Shown here: one piece after another, positions 44,146-53,286 of the stretch
Position numbering within the stretch: the stretch's first letter is position 1
Layout of the letters: each line of letters begins with the position of its first letter
From: Paenibacillus sp. BK033
GTDB taxonomy: Bacteria > Bacillota > Bacilli > Paenibacillales > Paenibacillaceae
NCBI RefSeq assembly: GCF_004345425.1
Contig: NZ_SLVP01000002.1
Span: 1-64,000 of the forward strand
Reading direction: 5' to 3'
DNA: 64,000 bases
Notes under the pieces: model-generated
Seen by the model: only the letters and a program-made list of their open reading frames with translations
Told to the model about the DNA's origin: nothing
Databases searched by the model: none
Made by a program: the position numbers and the translations under genes

Positions 44146-45546
44146 TTATGGGGTTTGTTGAGCCGCTTGAACAGGCTGCAGCAAGAGCTGACCCTGATTC
44201 ACCGGATTAACGCCATGTTCTTCGGTATATACGGTTATCCCGCGTACTAGCGTTGCCGTCACCTTGCAGGTTATTTCCCGCCCAAGGTAAGGGCTGATTT
44301 TATGCCTTTGCCGCAATCGATCTTCCGTTAGGGTATAAGAACGTTTTGCATCCACGAGGACAAGATCCGCATCCGAACCAACGGCTATCCGACCTTTTTG
44401 CGGATAAAGACCGAAACGTTTCGCGGGTCCTGCGGACAAGAGATCAACCAGCTTGTGAAGCGGGATTCCTCTCTTGGTAAAACCTTCGTCAAGCATAAGC
44501 TCCAGACTGCTCTGCGCGCCGGCAATTCCGCCCCAAGCTTCGAAGAAGGTAAGGGATTCGCCGAGCTTCAGCTCCGGCGGGCAAGGGGAATGATCGGACG
44601 CGATGACATCCAGCTTACCGGCCGCCAGCATGCGCCAGAGCCCTTCCTTCTGTTCGGCGCTGCGAAGAGGAGGCGCGCATTTGGCGGCAGGACCTATTTC
44701 CGCCATATCTTCATCCGTCAGCAGGAGATAATGCGGGCATGTCTCGACCGTGACCGGAACCCCTCGCTTCTTCGCCCGGTCGATCAGCTCAACTGCCTCC
44801 ACGCTGCTGATATGGACAAAATGCACCTCGCAGCCCGTTTGCTCGGAGAACAGGAGCGCTTTGTTGACGGCCTCCAGCTCGGCAATAACCGGGCGGGAGG
44901 CTACAAAAGCGCGGGCATCGGTCCTCCCTTCCTGTACGGCTTGTTCCGCGAGCGCGGAGGTAATGGCGTCACTCTCCGCATGGAGGGCAACAAAACCTCC
45001 CAATGCCGCGATCTTCTTCATTCCTTCATATAACGTCAAGTCGTCGACCTCGTGGAAGCGGCCTTCGCCTTCTCCTCCGGGATTGGACATAAAAGCTTTG
45101 AAGCCGCGTACGCCTTCCGCCGCCAGCTTCTCCAGCTGATCCAGCTTGCCCGGGACGAGACCGCCCCAGAACGTATAATCCACAGCGGAGTTTCCTTTGG
45201 CCAGCTCTCCCTTCAAGGCAAGAGCCTCCGGGGTAACCGTCGGCGGATTGCCGTTAAGCGGCATATCCGCGTAAGCGGTGCAGCCGCCGGCGGCAAGGGC
45301 CGAAGAACCGGTTGCGAAGCCTTCCCAATGGCCGAAATTAGGTTCATTGAAATGAACATGGATATCGATCATGCCGGGAAGGACGTATTTACCGTCGGCA
45401 TCCAGCGTTTCGTCCGCTGCGAAAGCTTCCAGCGATTCGGAGAGCGCCGCGATTTCCCCCCCGATAATGCCAATATCCAATCGATAGGTACCGTCCGGGA
45501 GAACAACCTGCCCGTTTCGGATGATGCGGTCATAGGCCTGGTTCAT
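44146..45546 (-). CDS. pucH: Allantoinase
   Basis: 466 aa amidohydrolase. DIHVHFNEP supplies two metal His; GFKAFMSNPGG has the carbamylated lysine; VHFVHISS, TCPHYLLLT and ASDHSPCP complete the binuclear site. NEP in place of REP is common in allantoinases. It opens the allantoin ring to allantoate. Its neighbours, HIU hydrolase and allantoate amidohydrolase, agree with the step. Confidence 0.92.
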   Translation of the reverse strand: MNQAYDRIIRNGQVVLPDGTYRLDIGIIGGEIAALSESLEAFAADETLDADGKYVLPGMIDIHVHFNEPNFGHWEGFATGSSALAAGGCTAYADMPLNGNPPTVTPEALALKGELAKGNSAVDYTFWGGLVPGKLDQLEKLAAEGVRGFKAFMSNPGGEGEGRFHEVDDLTLYEGMKKIAALGGFVALHAESDAITSALAEQAVQEGRTDARAFVASRPVIAELEAVNKALLFSEQTGCEVHFVHISSVEAVELIDRAKKRGVPVTVETCPHYLLLTDEDMAEIGPAAKCAPPLRSAEQKEGLWRMLAAGKLDVIASDHSPCPPELKLGESLTFFEAWGGIAGAQSSLELMLDEGFTKRGIPLHKLVDLLSAGPAKRFGLYPQKGRIAVGSDADLVLVDAKRSYTLTEDRLRQRHKISPYLGREITCKVTATLVRGITVYTEEHGVNPVNQGQLLLQPVQAAQQTP

Positions 45547-45564
45547 CCTGAAGCCTCCTTTTGT

Positions 45565-45960
45565 TCAGCTTCCTCTGTAGGTGCTGTAGCCGCCCGGAGC
45601 GACAAGCAGCGGAATATGATAATGGGAATTCGCGTCCGTGACGGAGAATCGGATCGGAATCCGGTCGAACACCGGTTGCGCATCGAGAATATGTCGCCTC
45701 TTCTCATCACGGAAGTAGTCCCCCGCGTAAAAGACGATTTCGTAAACGGCGGTCAGCATTTCCTCGCTTCCCAGCAGCGGAGCATCCAGCCGTCCATCTT
45801 CATTGGTGGCTGCCGTCCGCAGTAAGGCGCGGCCCTCCGGCAACGCGGAGCTTGCGGCTGACTCAATCAAATAAAGTTCAACCTGAATGCCCACGGCAGG
45901 CTTGCCTTTCGACATGTCGAGCACATGGGTTGTTATGCGTCCGCCGCTCATAGGCTTCAC
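45565..45960 (-). CDS. pucM: 5-hydroxyisourate hydrolase (transthyretin-like)
   Basis: 131 aa. RITTHVLDMSKGKPA bears the first catalytic His, HYHIPLLVAPGGYSTYRGS the end, with the diagnostic C-terminal Y-R-G-S. It hydrolyses the unstable urate oxidase product 5-hydroxyisourate. The start overlaps the uricase stop by 4 bp. Confidence 0.95.
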   Translation of the reverse strand: MKPMSGGRITTHVLDMSKGKPAVGIQVELYLIESAASSALPEGRALLRTAATNEDGRLDAPLLGSEEMLTAVYEIVFYAGDYFRDEKRRHILDAQPVFDRIPIRFSVTDANSHYHIPLLVAPGGYSTYRGS

Positions 45961-46916
45961 TCTCCGTCCGTTCTTAGATCTTCTTGCGTCATCGTAAAGC
46001 CCTGGAAGCCATACGGCGGGCGAGGCTCGGTATAGACGCCGGCCGGATCATTCTCCGTGTTGTCCACAATAGTCTCCCACGTCCGGTTATTCGACTCGAA
46101 GCGGACTTCGGCGAGCTGCGGGAAGCGGGAAAGTATGCGGCGGCCGACTTGATAGATCAGGTATTGAATGGAAGGCGACTTCATCTCATGGAAGACGTTA
46201 TGGGTGATGTCCCGGATCTGCTCGGCAGGCACATAACGTCCCAGCCCGGCATCAACGGCATCGCCGGCTTGCTCGTACTTCCAGAAGATATCCAGAAATA
46301 TAAAGAGCGGACGGTCGTAGCTCTCGGGCAGCGTGGTATATTCGTCTCGCACAAAACCATAGAACGAACTGCCGCTTACCTTGATCAGCTGAAGGTCGGT
46401 AATGGCGCATTCATGCGATTCGATCATTGGCGCTCCGTCCTTCCGGCCCAGCTTCATCGAGGCGCTGGCATGATCGTTATGCGATCGGCGGTAGACGAGA
46501 GGAGTTGGCTCCAGTCCTTCTCCTGCCGGAGAGGCAACCTCGAGCGTATGGAACGGGATCCGGTCCGCGCTCAGCTCCACGGCATCGATATGAGGGTACC
46601 TGTCCATAAACTTCTGGGCGATAAACGCCAGCAAGCCTTCCGTCGTGCTTCCTTCGTAAGCGGCCGTGTTGCGCAGAATGAAGTTTTTCATCGAGTCGGT
46701 AGCCACGACCAGCGTGTTGTCGCCTTCGGTAAACGAAGTGAGAAGCTGTTCGCTGCTTACGGCAAACGTCATGTTATGGGCAAAGATGACATTGCTGTCA
46801 CCGGTATAGGCGGATTCGGGAACTGACGTAACGGATAAAGGTTTAGCATAAGTGCGATAAGCAAGAACGTCGCCTTTTCCGTAATAAAGAGTACGACCGC
46901 TGCGGAGTTTAAGCAT
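45957..46916 (-). CDS. pucL: Urate oxidase (cofactor-free uricase)
   Basis: 319 aa from the ATG at 46916 (AAGGG upstream; the TTG three codons earlier overlaps the site). Uricase signatures are YTGDSNVIFAHNMTFAV (catalytic Thr region) and DSMKNFILRNTA. It oxidises urate to 5-hydroxyisourate with O2. In B. subtilis PucL the OHCU decarboxylase domain is fused N-terminally; here it is a separate gene 15 bp upstream. Confidence 0.94.
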   Translation of the reverse strand: MLKLRSGRTLYYGKGDVLAYRTYAKPLSVTSVPESAYTGDSNVIFAHNMTFAVSSEQLLTSFTEGDNTLVVATDSMKNFILRNTAAYEGSTTEGLLAFIAQKFMDRYPHIDAVELSADRIPFHTLEVASPAGEGLEPTPLVYRRSHNDHASASMKLGRKDGAPMIESHECAITDLQLIKVSGSSFYGFVRDEYTTLPESYDRPLFIFLDIFWKYEQAGDAVDAGLGRYVPAEQIRDITHNVFHEMKSPSIQYLIYQVGRRILSRFPQLAEVRFESNNRTWETIVDNTENDPAGVYTEPRPPYGFQGFTMTQEDLRTDGE

Positions 46917-46931
46917 GAATATCAATCCCTT

Positions 46932-47432
46932 CTATTCTGTAATGAGGTCGTGCAACCGAAATTTCGTAATGCGGGCGATTTGCCATAAGGCCTCGTCGGC
47001 TTCTTCTTCCGGACTGTTATTCATTCTAGCTTTCATAGCGGCTAAAATATCGGATTTGTCCTTGCCGCGGACGGCCAGGATAAAAGGAAAGCCAAACTTG
47101 CCGGTGTATGCCCGGTTCCTGACCGAGAACACCTCGAACTCCTCCGGCGTCAGCCTGTCGAGTCCCGCTCCCTGCTGCTCCTTCGTCGAATAATCGCCGA
47201 TTTTGATGCGGGTAGCCAGATCCGGATGCTCCCGGAACAGCTGGAGCTTCTTCTCTTCCGAAGAGTGAACGACAGCCTTCACCATCGCGTCATGAAGCTC
47301 CTCCACCGATCGGAAGGGGCGGGCTTCAAAAGCCAATTCGGCAACCCAAGGGGAATGCTCGAAGATAGCGCCAAGGGCTTCAACAAAGGCTTCCTTCGGC
47401 ATTTCGTTAATCGCCGATAGATTCAGATTCAT
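46932..47432 (-). CDS. uraD: OHCU decarboxylase
   Basis: 166 aa, all-helical. FREHPDLATRI carries the catalytic His, and LDRLTPEEFEVFSVRNRAYT and KFGFPFILAVRGK are the family motifs. It decarboxylates 2-oxo-4-hydroxy-4-carboxy-5-ureidoimidazoline to S-allantoin. Its first codons overlap the pucE end by 26 bp, an unusually long but clean overlap. Confidence 0.94.
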   Translation of the reverse strand: MNLNLSAINEMPKEAFVEALGAIFEHSPWVAELAFEARPFRSVEELHDAMVKAVVHSSEEKKLQLFREHPDLATRIKIGDYSTKEQQGAGLDRLTPEEFEVFSVRNRAYTGKFGFPFILAVRGKDKSDILAAMKARMNNSPEEEADEALWQIARITKFRLHDLITE

Positions 47433-47940
47433 AGGCTTCCTTCCTCCACTCTATCGCTTTTTGCACAGCTCTCTTAATGCCTCCGTAACCGGTGCACCGG
47501 CATATATTGCCGGACAACGCTTCTTCAATCTCCAGCGGCGTCGGATCCGGCGTATGATCGAGCAGCGCCTTGACCGATATAATCATTCCCGGCGTGCAAT
47601 AGCCGCATTGGAAGCCGCCTTCCTCGAGAAAGGCTCTTTGGATCGGGTCGATGCCGCCGGCTGCCGCCGAGACCCCTTCGATGGTTGTAATGGATTTGCC
47701 CGAGCATTGATAGGCCATCGTAAGACAAGAGTTAACGGGAACGCCGCCCACCATAACCATGCAGGCGCCGCATCGGCCGATATCGCAGGAACGCTTCGTT
47801 CCCGTCATCGCCAGGTCATCGCGCAGCACGTGAAGCAGCCGCTTGGCCGGCGGTACGTTCAAGCTGACTTCCTGACCGTTAATCGTGCACGGTATCGAAC
47901 TTGCCGTAAGCGGACTCATGGACTTTGCCGAATCTTTCAT
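47407..47940 (-). CDS. pucE: Xanthine dehydrogenase 2Fe-2S subunit
   Basis: 177 aa. Two plant-type/aldehyde-oxidoreductase-type Fe-S motifs: SCDIGRCGACMV and a later Cys (C52, C57, C60, C72), and CGYCTPGM with NICRCTGY. A small N-terminal ferredoxin fold and C-terminal helical domain make up the electron-relay subunit. It overlaps pucD by 4 bp and uraD by 26 bp. Confidence 0.94.
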   Translation of the reverse strand: MKDSAKSMSPLTASSIPCTINGQEVSLNVPPAKRLLHVLRDDLAMTGTKRSCDIGRCGACMVMVGGVPVNSCLTMAYQCSGKSITTIEGVSAAAGGIDPIQRAFLEEGGFQCGYCTPGMIISVKALLDHTPDPTPLEIEEALSGNICRCTGYGGIKRAVQKAIEWRKEAYESESIGD

Positions 47941-50264
47941 TCTCCGCTCACCGCCTTGTCTAGGAATGATTCAAAAGATTGCGCGAGCAGAAGCTCCGAA
48001 TCGATCGGCAGCTTCGTTACCCGAACGCCGATCGCGTCATAAATCGCTGCGGCGATCGCCGGTGCCAGCGTTACCGATCCTACCTCGCCAATCCCCCGGG
48101 GACCGAAATGGTCTTCTTCCGGCAGCTCTTCAATGGGATGAACGTCAATAGTGCCGCGATGCTCCGCTATCGTTGGGACCAGGTACGTATCCAGGTTTTT
48201 CGTCAAATATTGCCCGCCGCTCATCACAGCGTCTTCCGTAAGGGCAAAGCCGATGGCCATGCTGCTGCCGCCTTCGATCTGCCCAAGAAAGCCTTGCGGA
48301 TTGATCACCGGCCCGGCGGCTACCGCGTGGTATTGATGCAGCACCCGGACCCGCCCGGTCAGCTGGTTCACTTCAACCTTGACGGCAACCGCCGAATACG
48401 TATACAGGAAATGGGCGCCTACCTTTTCCGTTGCCGAGGTTGGGAAATGGAACTGCGTTGTGCTCGTGATCGGTTCTCCGATAGCTGCCGCAAGTGCCGG
48501 ATAGGTCATCAAACATTGCGCATGGCCAGAATGGCCAGATTCGGGGCACCCGGGGCTGGCTTCAATGGCGTAAATGCCGCCTTCGCCAAACCTCAGCCGG
48601 CTTGCGGGAAGCTGCAGGATATCCGCGGCTTTGCCGAGAATCGCTTCCTCGAACAGCGGACGCAGATTTTGCAGCGATTTCCACATCATGCTCGTGGCGC
48701 GGGATGCGGTGGTTGATCCGCTGTCCGGCACCACGTCCGTATCGCCGATAATGATTCGGATGTCCTCGGCAGCGAAGCCGAACTGCTCAATCAGCATTTG
48801 CTCAAGTGAAGCGATCAGGCCTTGCCCGAATTCCTCGTAGCCGAATACCGCTTCGATCTTGCCGTCCGCGGCGAGCGTCAACCGTCCGCCGGCCGGATCG
48901 GGAATGCCGAAGCCTAGTCCCGCTCCATGCATCGTAAATGCCGCTCCGATTCCGGTCCGGATCCATGGTTCATCCGGGACTGCCTTGGCCGCGGGACTGC
49001 ACCGCTCCTGCCATAGCGAACTGGAAGTCATCGCGGCCGAGACCTGCTTCGCGCCTTCCGTCATGGCGATAGGCTGGTCGAACGGACCGGGGTCCTCGGT
49101 TCTCCGCATATTCCGGAGACGGAGCTCCCAGGGATCCATGCCTAGCTTTTCCGCCAGCCGGTCGAACTGCCCTTCCAGGGCAAATATCGCCTGGTTGCCG
49201 CCAAAGCCCCGGAACTCGCCCGACATCCCGTTATTCGTGTAGACCGAGAAGCCTTCCACGTCCAAATGCTCGTACCGGTAAGGACCTATCACATGCTCAA
49301 CGGCGAAGTTCAGCACTTCCGCGCCAAGCGTGGCGTAAGGACCCGTATCCGCGATAATTCGGACTTGGTGGGCCATCAGCCGGCCGTCTCCGTCCACGCC
49401 GGTCTTCATCGTAATTTTCATCGGATGCCGCTTGAGGCCGGCCCGAACCGATTCCCATCTGGAGTTATGAAGCTTTACCGGTCGATTGGTTATCCGCGCG
49501 AGCAGCGCTCCGTAAGGCTGAACGTTCAGCTCGTCTTTTCCGCCGAAGGAACCGCCGATTGGGCTGGACACGATCCGAATCTCGCTTTGCGGAATCGCAA
49601 GAATGCGGGCCAGCTGCATGCGGTCCATAAAGCCATGCTGGGTTGGCGAATAAACGGTGAGCCGTCCGTCCTCGCCCGGTATAAACAGGCCGCCTTCCGT
49701 CTCCATGTACGTATGCATCTGCCGCGGCGTATAATAGGTTTCTTCCACGACATGGGCGCAGCTCTCAAAGCCTGCGGCAACGTCGCCGCGCTGGAATCCG
49801 TTCCGGTGAAGCAGATTTCCTTGCGGATGAAGCCGCGGCGCTTCGTCCGTAAGCGCATATTCCGCATCCTCCACAATCGGCAGCAGCTCATATTCGACTT
49901 CGATTAACCGAATCGCCTGCTCCGCAATTTCAAGGGTATCCGCCGCTACGGCTGCGACCGCATCCCCGACATACCGTACGCGGTCCTCGCATAGGACCGG
50001 CTGATCGGGATGCGCGATTCCAAACCGGTTAAGCCCCGGTACGTCTTTATGGGTAATGACGGCATGCACGCCCTCCAAAGCCGCGGCCTGCTCGATTCGG
50101 ATTGCCGTAATCCGCGCATGCGCATGAGGACTTCGCAGCACGCGGCCAATCAGCATATCCGGTGCTGTCATATCGGTTAGATAAGCCAGCTTGCCGGTTA
50201 CTTTACCAGGCCCGTCAGGACGAACACGCCAGCGATCCCCGCTTCCTTCTCTGTTCAAGAGCAT
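47937..50264 (-). CDS. pucD: Xanthine dehydrogenase molybdopterin subunit
   Basis: 775 aa. KLAYLTDMTAPDMLIGRVLR begins the aldehyde-oxidase a/b hammerhead; SSPIGGSFGGKDE and RGFGGNQAIFALEGQFD mark molybdopterin contacts, and RGIGEVGSVTLAPAI holds the catalytic glutamate. It hydroxylates hypoxanthine/xanthine to urate. GGGTGG precedes the ATG. Fe-S and FAD subunits flank it. Confidence 0.93.
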   Translation of the reverse strand: MLLNREGSGDRWRVRPDGPGKVTGKLAYLTDMTAPDMLIGRVLRSPHAHARITAIRIEQAAALEGVHAVITHKDVPGLNRFGIAHPDQPVLCEDRVRYVGDAVAAVAADTLEIAEQAIRLIEVEYELLPIVEDAEYALTDEAPRLHPQGNLLHRNGFQRGDVAAGFESCAHVVEETYYTPRQMHTYMETEGGLFIPGEDGRLTVYSPTQHGFMDRMQLARILAIPQSEIRIVSSPIGGSFGGKDELNVQPYGALLARITNRPVKLHNSRWESVRAGLKRHPMKITMKTGVDGDGRLMAHQVRIIADTGPYATLGAEVLNFAVEHVIGPYRYEHLDVEGFSVYTNNGMSGEFRGFGGNQAIFALEGQFDRLAEKLGMDPWELRLRNMRRTEDPGPFDQPIAMTEGAKQVSAAMTSSSLWQERCSPAAKAVPDEPWIRTGIGAAFTMHGAGLGFGIPDPAGGRLTLAADGKIEAVFGYEEFGQGLIASLEQMLIEQFGFAAEDIRIIIGDTDVVPDSGSTTASRATSMMWKSLQNLRPLFEEAILGKAADILQLPASRLRFGEGGIYAIEASPGCPESGHSGHAQCLMTYPALAAAIGEPITSTTQFHFPTSATEKVGAHFLYTYSAVAVKVEVNQLTGRVRVLHQYHAVAAGPVINPQGFLGQIEGGSSMAIGFALTEDAVMSGGQYLTKNLDTYLVPTIAEHRGTIDVHPIEELPEEDHFGPRGIGEVGSVTLAPAIAAAIYDAIGVRVTKLPIDSELLLAQSFESFLDKAVSGE

Positions 50265-50306
50265 AGTTGACCACCCGTCCTCTCTTTTGCTGCGACGCCG
50301 GAAGTT

Positions 50307-51200
50307 TCACCTTGCCGCTTTCCATAGTTCCGAAGCAATCAGATTCGCCGCTGCCTTCTTCCTGTAGCTGACCGGAACGAATGCATCTCCTTTGGGCTCG
50401 TAATGCTCGACAATCATGGAATAAACCTCCGTAATGATCTTCTTGTCGGCCGGCTTCCCAATCAAAAATTGTTCCACCGTCTCCAGACGATGCGGGATCG
50501 TCTGCCCGCCGCCAAACGCGAGCCGAACGTCTCTCAGCCGATTGTCCGGATCAAGCTGTATGCTGAATGCGGCGGTTACGACCGAAGGCGTAAAAGCATC
50601 CCTTCTGCCGACTTTATGGTAAGCGACGAATCGCTTCGTATTCGAATCCAAGGCAGGCTCGGTCAGGGAAACCGACAGGAGCAGCCGTTCCTTCCAGGCC
50701 GGATGCGCCGCCGCGGTGGACAGCCATTCCGATAATGGCTCCTCCAGTCCGCTTGAGCCGTCATGCCAATGCAAAACCGGATCATAGATAAGCAAGGCCG
50801 GTAAAGAGTCGCCTACCATAGACAGCACATTGCCGCCGATCGTGGCCAGGTTGCGGATGGACGGAGCGGCGATACTGCGCGCAGCTTCCGTAAGAAGCGG
50901 GAACCTCGTATTTACTATCGGGCTGGTCCGTATATCCGATAGAGTCATCATGGCTCCGAAGGAGCCTCTTCCGCTCCCGACGTCCAATTGAAGGCCTTGA
51001 AGCTCCACAATGGCCCCGATATTAATCAGATGGTTCGGCATGGCCGCCAGACCCGATTCCCATTGCGTGCGCAGCAGCGTGCCTCCTGCGGCGAATACGC
51101 CTTCCGCGCCAAGCGATGCCTTGAGCTGCACGGCCTCCGCGGTTGTTGCCGGATGCCAGACGAAAGGTGCTTCAGCCACTCCTTGTGCATTTGCAGCCAT
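50307..51200 (-). CDS. pucC: Xanthine dehydrogenase FAD-binding subunit
   Basis: 297 aa. The FAD loop is AAGGTLLRTQWESG, then GAMMTLSDIRTSP and SIRNLATIGGNVL, as in the CoxM/PucC group; the C-terminal CO-dehydrogenase-flavoprotein domain ends with NLIASELWK. It passes electrons from the Fe-S subunit to the acceptor. AAGGAAGGGG precedes the ATG. Confidence 0.93.
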   Translation of the reverse strand: MAANAQGVAEAPFVWHPATTAEAVQLKASLGAEGVFAAGGTLLRTQWESGLAAMPNHLINIGAIVELQGLQLDVGSGRGSFGAMMTLSDIRTSPIVNTRFPLLTEAARSIAAPSIRNLATIGGNVLSMVGDSLPALLIYDPVLHWHDGSSGLEEPLSEWLSTAAAHPAWKERLLLSVSLTEPALDSNTKRFVAYHKVGRRDAFTPSVVTAAFSIQLDPDNRLRDVRLAFGGGQTIPHRLETVEQFLIGKPADKKIITEVYSMIVEHYEPKGDAFVPVSYRKKAAANLIASELWKAAR

Positions 51201-51217
51201 AACGCCATCCCCTTCCT

Positions 51218-52147
51218 TTAAAATCTTTGTTCGCGAATATACGGCGTGCCGAGCGACTCCGGCGAGCCCGACGGTTTATTGCGGTTACGCCACCCGAGGA
51301 ACATCAGCACCAGAATCGTTACAAGGTAAGGAATCATCTTGAGGAAATAGGACGGAATCTCGCTGCCGATCAATTGAATGCGGAAACCGATCGTATCGAG
51401 TGCGCCGAAGAAATAAGCGCAGAACAACGCGCGGATCGGATTCCATCTTGCGAAAATAATGAGAGCAACGGCGATCCAGCCTCTGCCCGCCGTCATGCCT
51501 TCAATCCATGTTGGCGAATACACCATCAGCAGGTCTGCGCCCGCAAGGCCGATCAGCATGGAGCCGGCGATGATATAGCCATAACGGAACGTTTGAACCC
51601 GGATCCCCATCACATCGGCCGTTGGCGGATTATCCCCAATCGCTCTTAGATGAAGTCCCCATGAGGTGCGGTGAATGTATAAATGCAATACGATAACCAG
51701 AATAAAGCTGAACCAGGTTAAAACATCGAGATGAGCGAATATTCCGCCAATTACAGGCACATCGTCAAGCCCATTCAAGTTCACCTTCGGAACCGCGCCC
51801 GCTACCGGCTGTCCGGTAATGCTTTTGCCAAGATAAGCGCTAAGCCCCGTGCCGAATAACGTTAGAGCCAAGCCGCTGACAATCTGATTGGCCCGAAGCG
51901 TCACGCACATAAAGGCGTGCACGATACCAAGCACCGCGCTTATCGCACAGGCAGCCAGCAAGGTGAGGACAAGATTGCCCGTGTGCAGGTATGTCATACA
52001 GGCTATGACGGCTCCCATCAGCATTAGACCTTCCGCCCCGAGCTGGATAATGCCTGACCGTTCGATCAGAATGCCTCCAAGCGTGGCGAATAGGAGCGGT
52101 GTGCCGGAAGAGATGGCAGCTACAATGATTTGTACGAATAAATCCAT
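51218..52147 (-). CDS. nupQ: Nucleoside ABC transporter permease 2
   Basis: 309 aa with about nine membrane helices (ATLGGILIERSGIIQLGAEG is the typical start; LRANQIVSGLALTLFGTGLS follows). It belongs to the BMP-type (RbsC/YufQ) permeases for guanosine and other nucleosides. It follows the other permease by 17 bp, completing a binding protein-ATPase-permease-permease set in the same order as B. subtilis nupNOPQ. Confidence 0.9.
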   Translation of the reverse strand: MDLFVQIIVAAISSGTPLLFATLGGILIERSGIIQLGAEGLMLMGAVIACMTYLHTGNLVLTLLAACAISAVLGIVHAFMCVTLRANQIVSGLALTLFGTGLSAYLGKSITGQPVAGAVPKVNLNGLDDVPVIGGIFAHLDVLTWFSFILVIVLHLYIHRTSWGLHLRAIGDNPPTADVMGIRVQTFRYGYIIAGSMLIGLAGADLLMVYSPTWIEGMTAGRGWIAVALIIFARWNPIRALFCAYFFGALDTIGFRIQLIGSEIPSYFLKMIPYLVTILVLMFLGWRNRNKPSGSPESLGTPYIREQRF

Positions 52148-52164
52148 GGTCTACACCATCCCTT

Positions 52165-53286
52165 CTATGCGTTTCTCCGGATACGGAATTTGCTGGCCAT
52201 GCTCCCTGCAATCAGGAAGAACAGGATCGCCCCTTGAATCATCGATGAGATGGAGGACGGAAGACCAATCGTTTGAACGCTGAAGCCGCCGACGATAAGG
52301 CCGCCAAACAGGAATGAAGAGATGACTAGCCCTACCGGATTCAGCTTCGCAAGCCAAGCGACGATAATCGCCGTATACCCGTATCCCGGGGATATTCCGT
52401 ACATGAGCCGGTGGGTGACGCCCGATACTTCCGCCATCCCGGCAAGGCCGGCCATGCCTCCGCTGATCAGCATCACGAGCAGGATATGGCGGCTGATTTT
52501 GATCCCCGCATTTTTAGCCGCTTCCGGGTTGGCCCCAATCAAGCGCAGCTCGTAACCCCAGCGGGTGTATTTCATCAGGAAGGCATACAGCAGAACTGCC
52601 ACAACGGCAAACACGAGACCAAGATGCAGCCTTGTATCCCCCAGCACCGGAAGAGACTGCGCGTCCGTAAATACCGGAGTGCCCGGGAAATTAAAGCCTT
52701 TCGGATCCTTCCAAGGACCAAAGACGAAGTAGTTCAAGGCCAGTAAGGCCACATAGTTAAGCATCAGTGACGTAATCAGCTCGTTTACCTGGAAATACGT
52801 CCTCGGGATTGCAGTTAGCAGCCCCCAGATACCGCCCCCTAATATGCTGAACGCGATCATTGCAGGAATGACGAGGTACGCGGGCATATTCGGAAAATAA
52901 ACCGTTACCGCTGTCGCCGCCATCGCTCCTGCCAGAAATTGCCCCTCCGCCCCGATATTCCAGACCGAGATGCGGTAAGCAATCGCTACACCGATTCCGC
53001 ACAAAAGAAGCGGAATGGATTTCACGAGCGTTTCCGTAATGCCGAATGAGGTTCCAAAGGCTCCGGTAATCATTTTCGTATAAACCGTGATCGGGTTCAT
53101 GCCGTTAGCGGCGATAAAGATGCCGCAGAAGACCAAAGCTAGCAGAATGGAGACGATCGTCATCCACCACGGGCTTTCTTTTCTCGATGGATCCAGTTCG
53201 ATCCGAAGAGACAGCAGCTTGCTGCGGCGCGGCGCTGTATCCGGTTGTTCGATGGTTAGAGTGCTTTGTACCGGCTGCTTGCTCAT
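52165..53286 (-). CDS. nupP: Nucleoside ABC transporter permease 1
   Basis: 373 aa, about ten helices. LLCGIGVAIAYRISVWNIGA and GEQ-like GAEGQFLAGA are typical of YufP-type BMP permeases, and RLIGANPEAAKNAGI is the cytosolic coupling segment. The first 40 residues are a charged cytosolic extension. ATG overlaps the ATPase stop by 4 bp. Confidence 0.9.
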   Translation of the reverse strand: MSKQPVQSTLTIEQPDTAPRRSKLLSLRIELDPSRKESPWWMTIVSILLALVFCGIFIAANGMNPITVYTKMITGAFGTSFGITETLVKSIPLLLCGIGVAIAYRISVWNIGAEGQFLAGAMAATAVTVYFPNMPAYLVIPAMIAFSILGGGIWGLLTAIPRTYFQVNELITSLMLNYVALLALNYFVFGPWKDPKGFNFPGTPVFTDAQSLPVLGDTRLHLGLVFAVVAVLLYAFLMKYTRWGYELRLIGANPEAAKNAGIKISRHILLVMLISGGMAGLAGMAEVSGVTHRLMYGISPGYGYTAIIVAWLAKLNPVGLVISSFLFGGLIVGGFSVQTIGLPSSISSMIQGAILFFLIAGSMASKFRIRRNA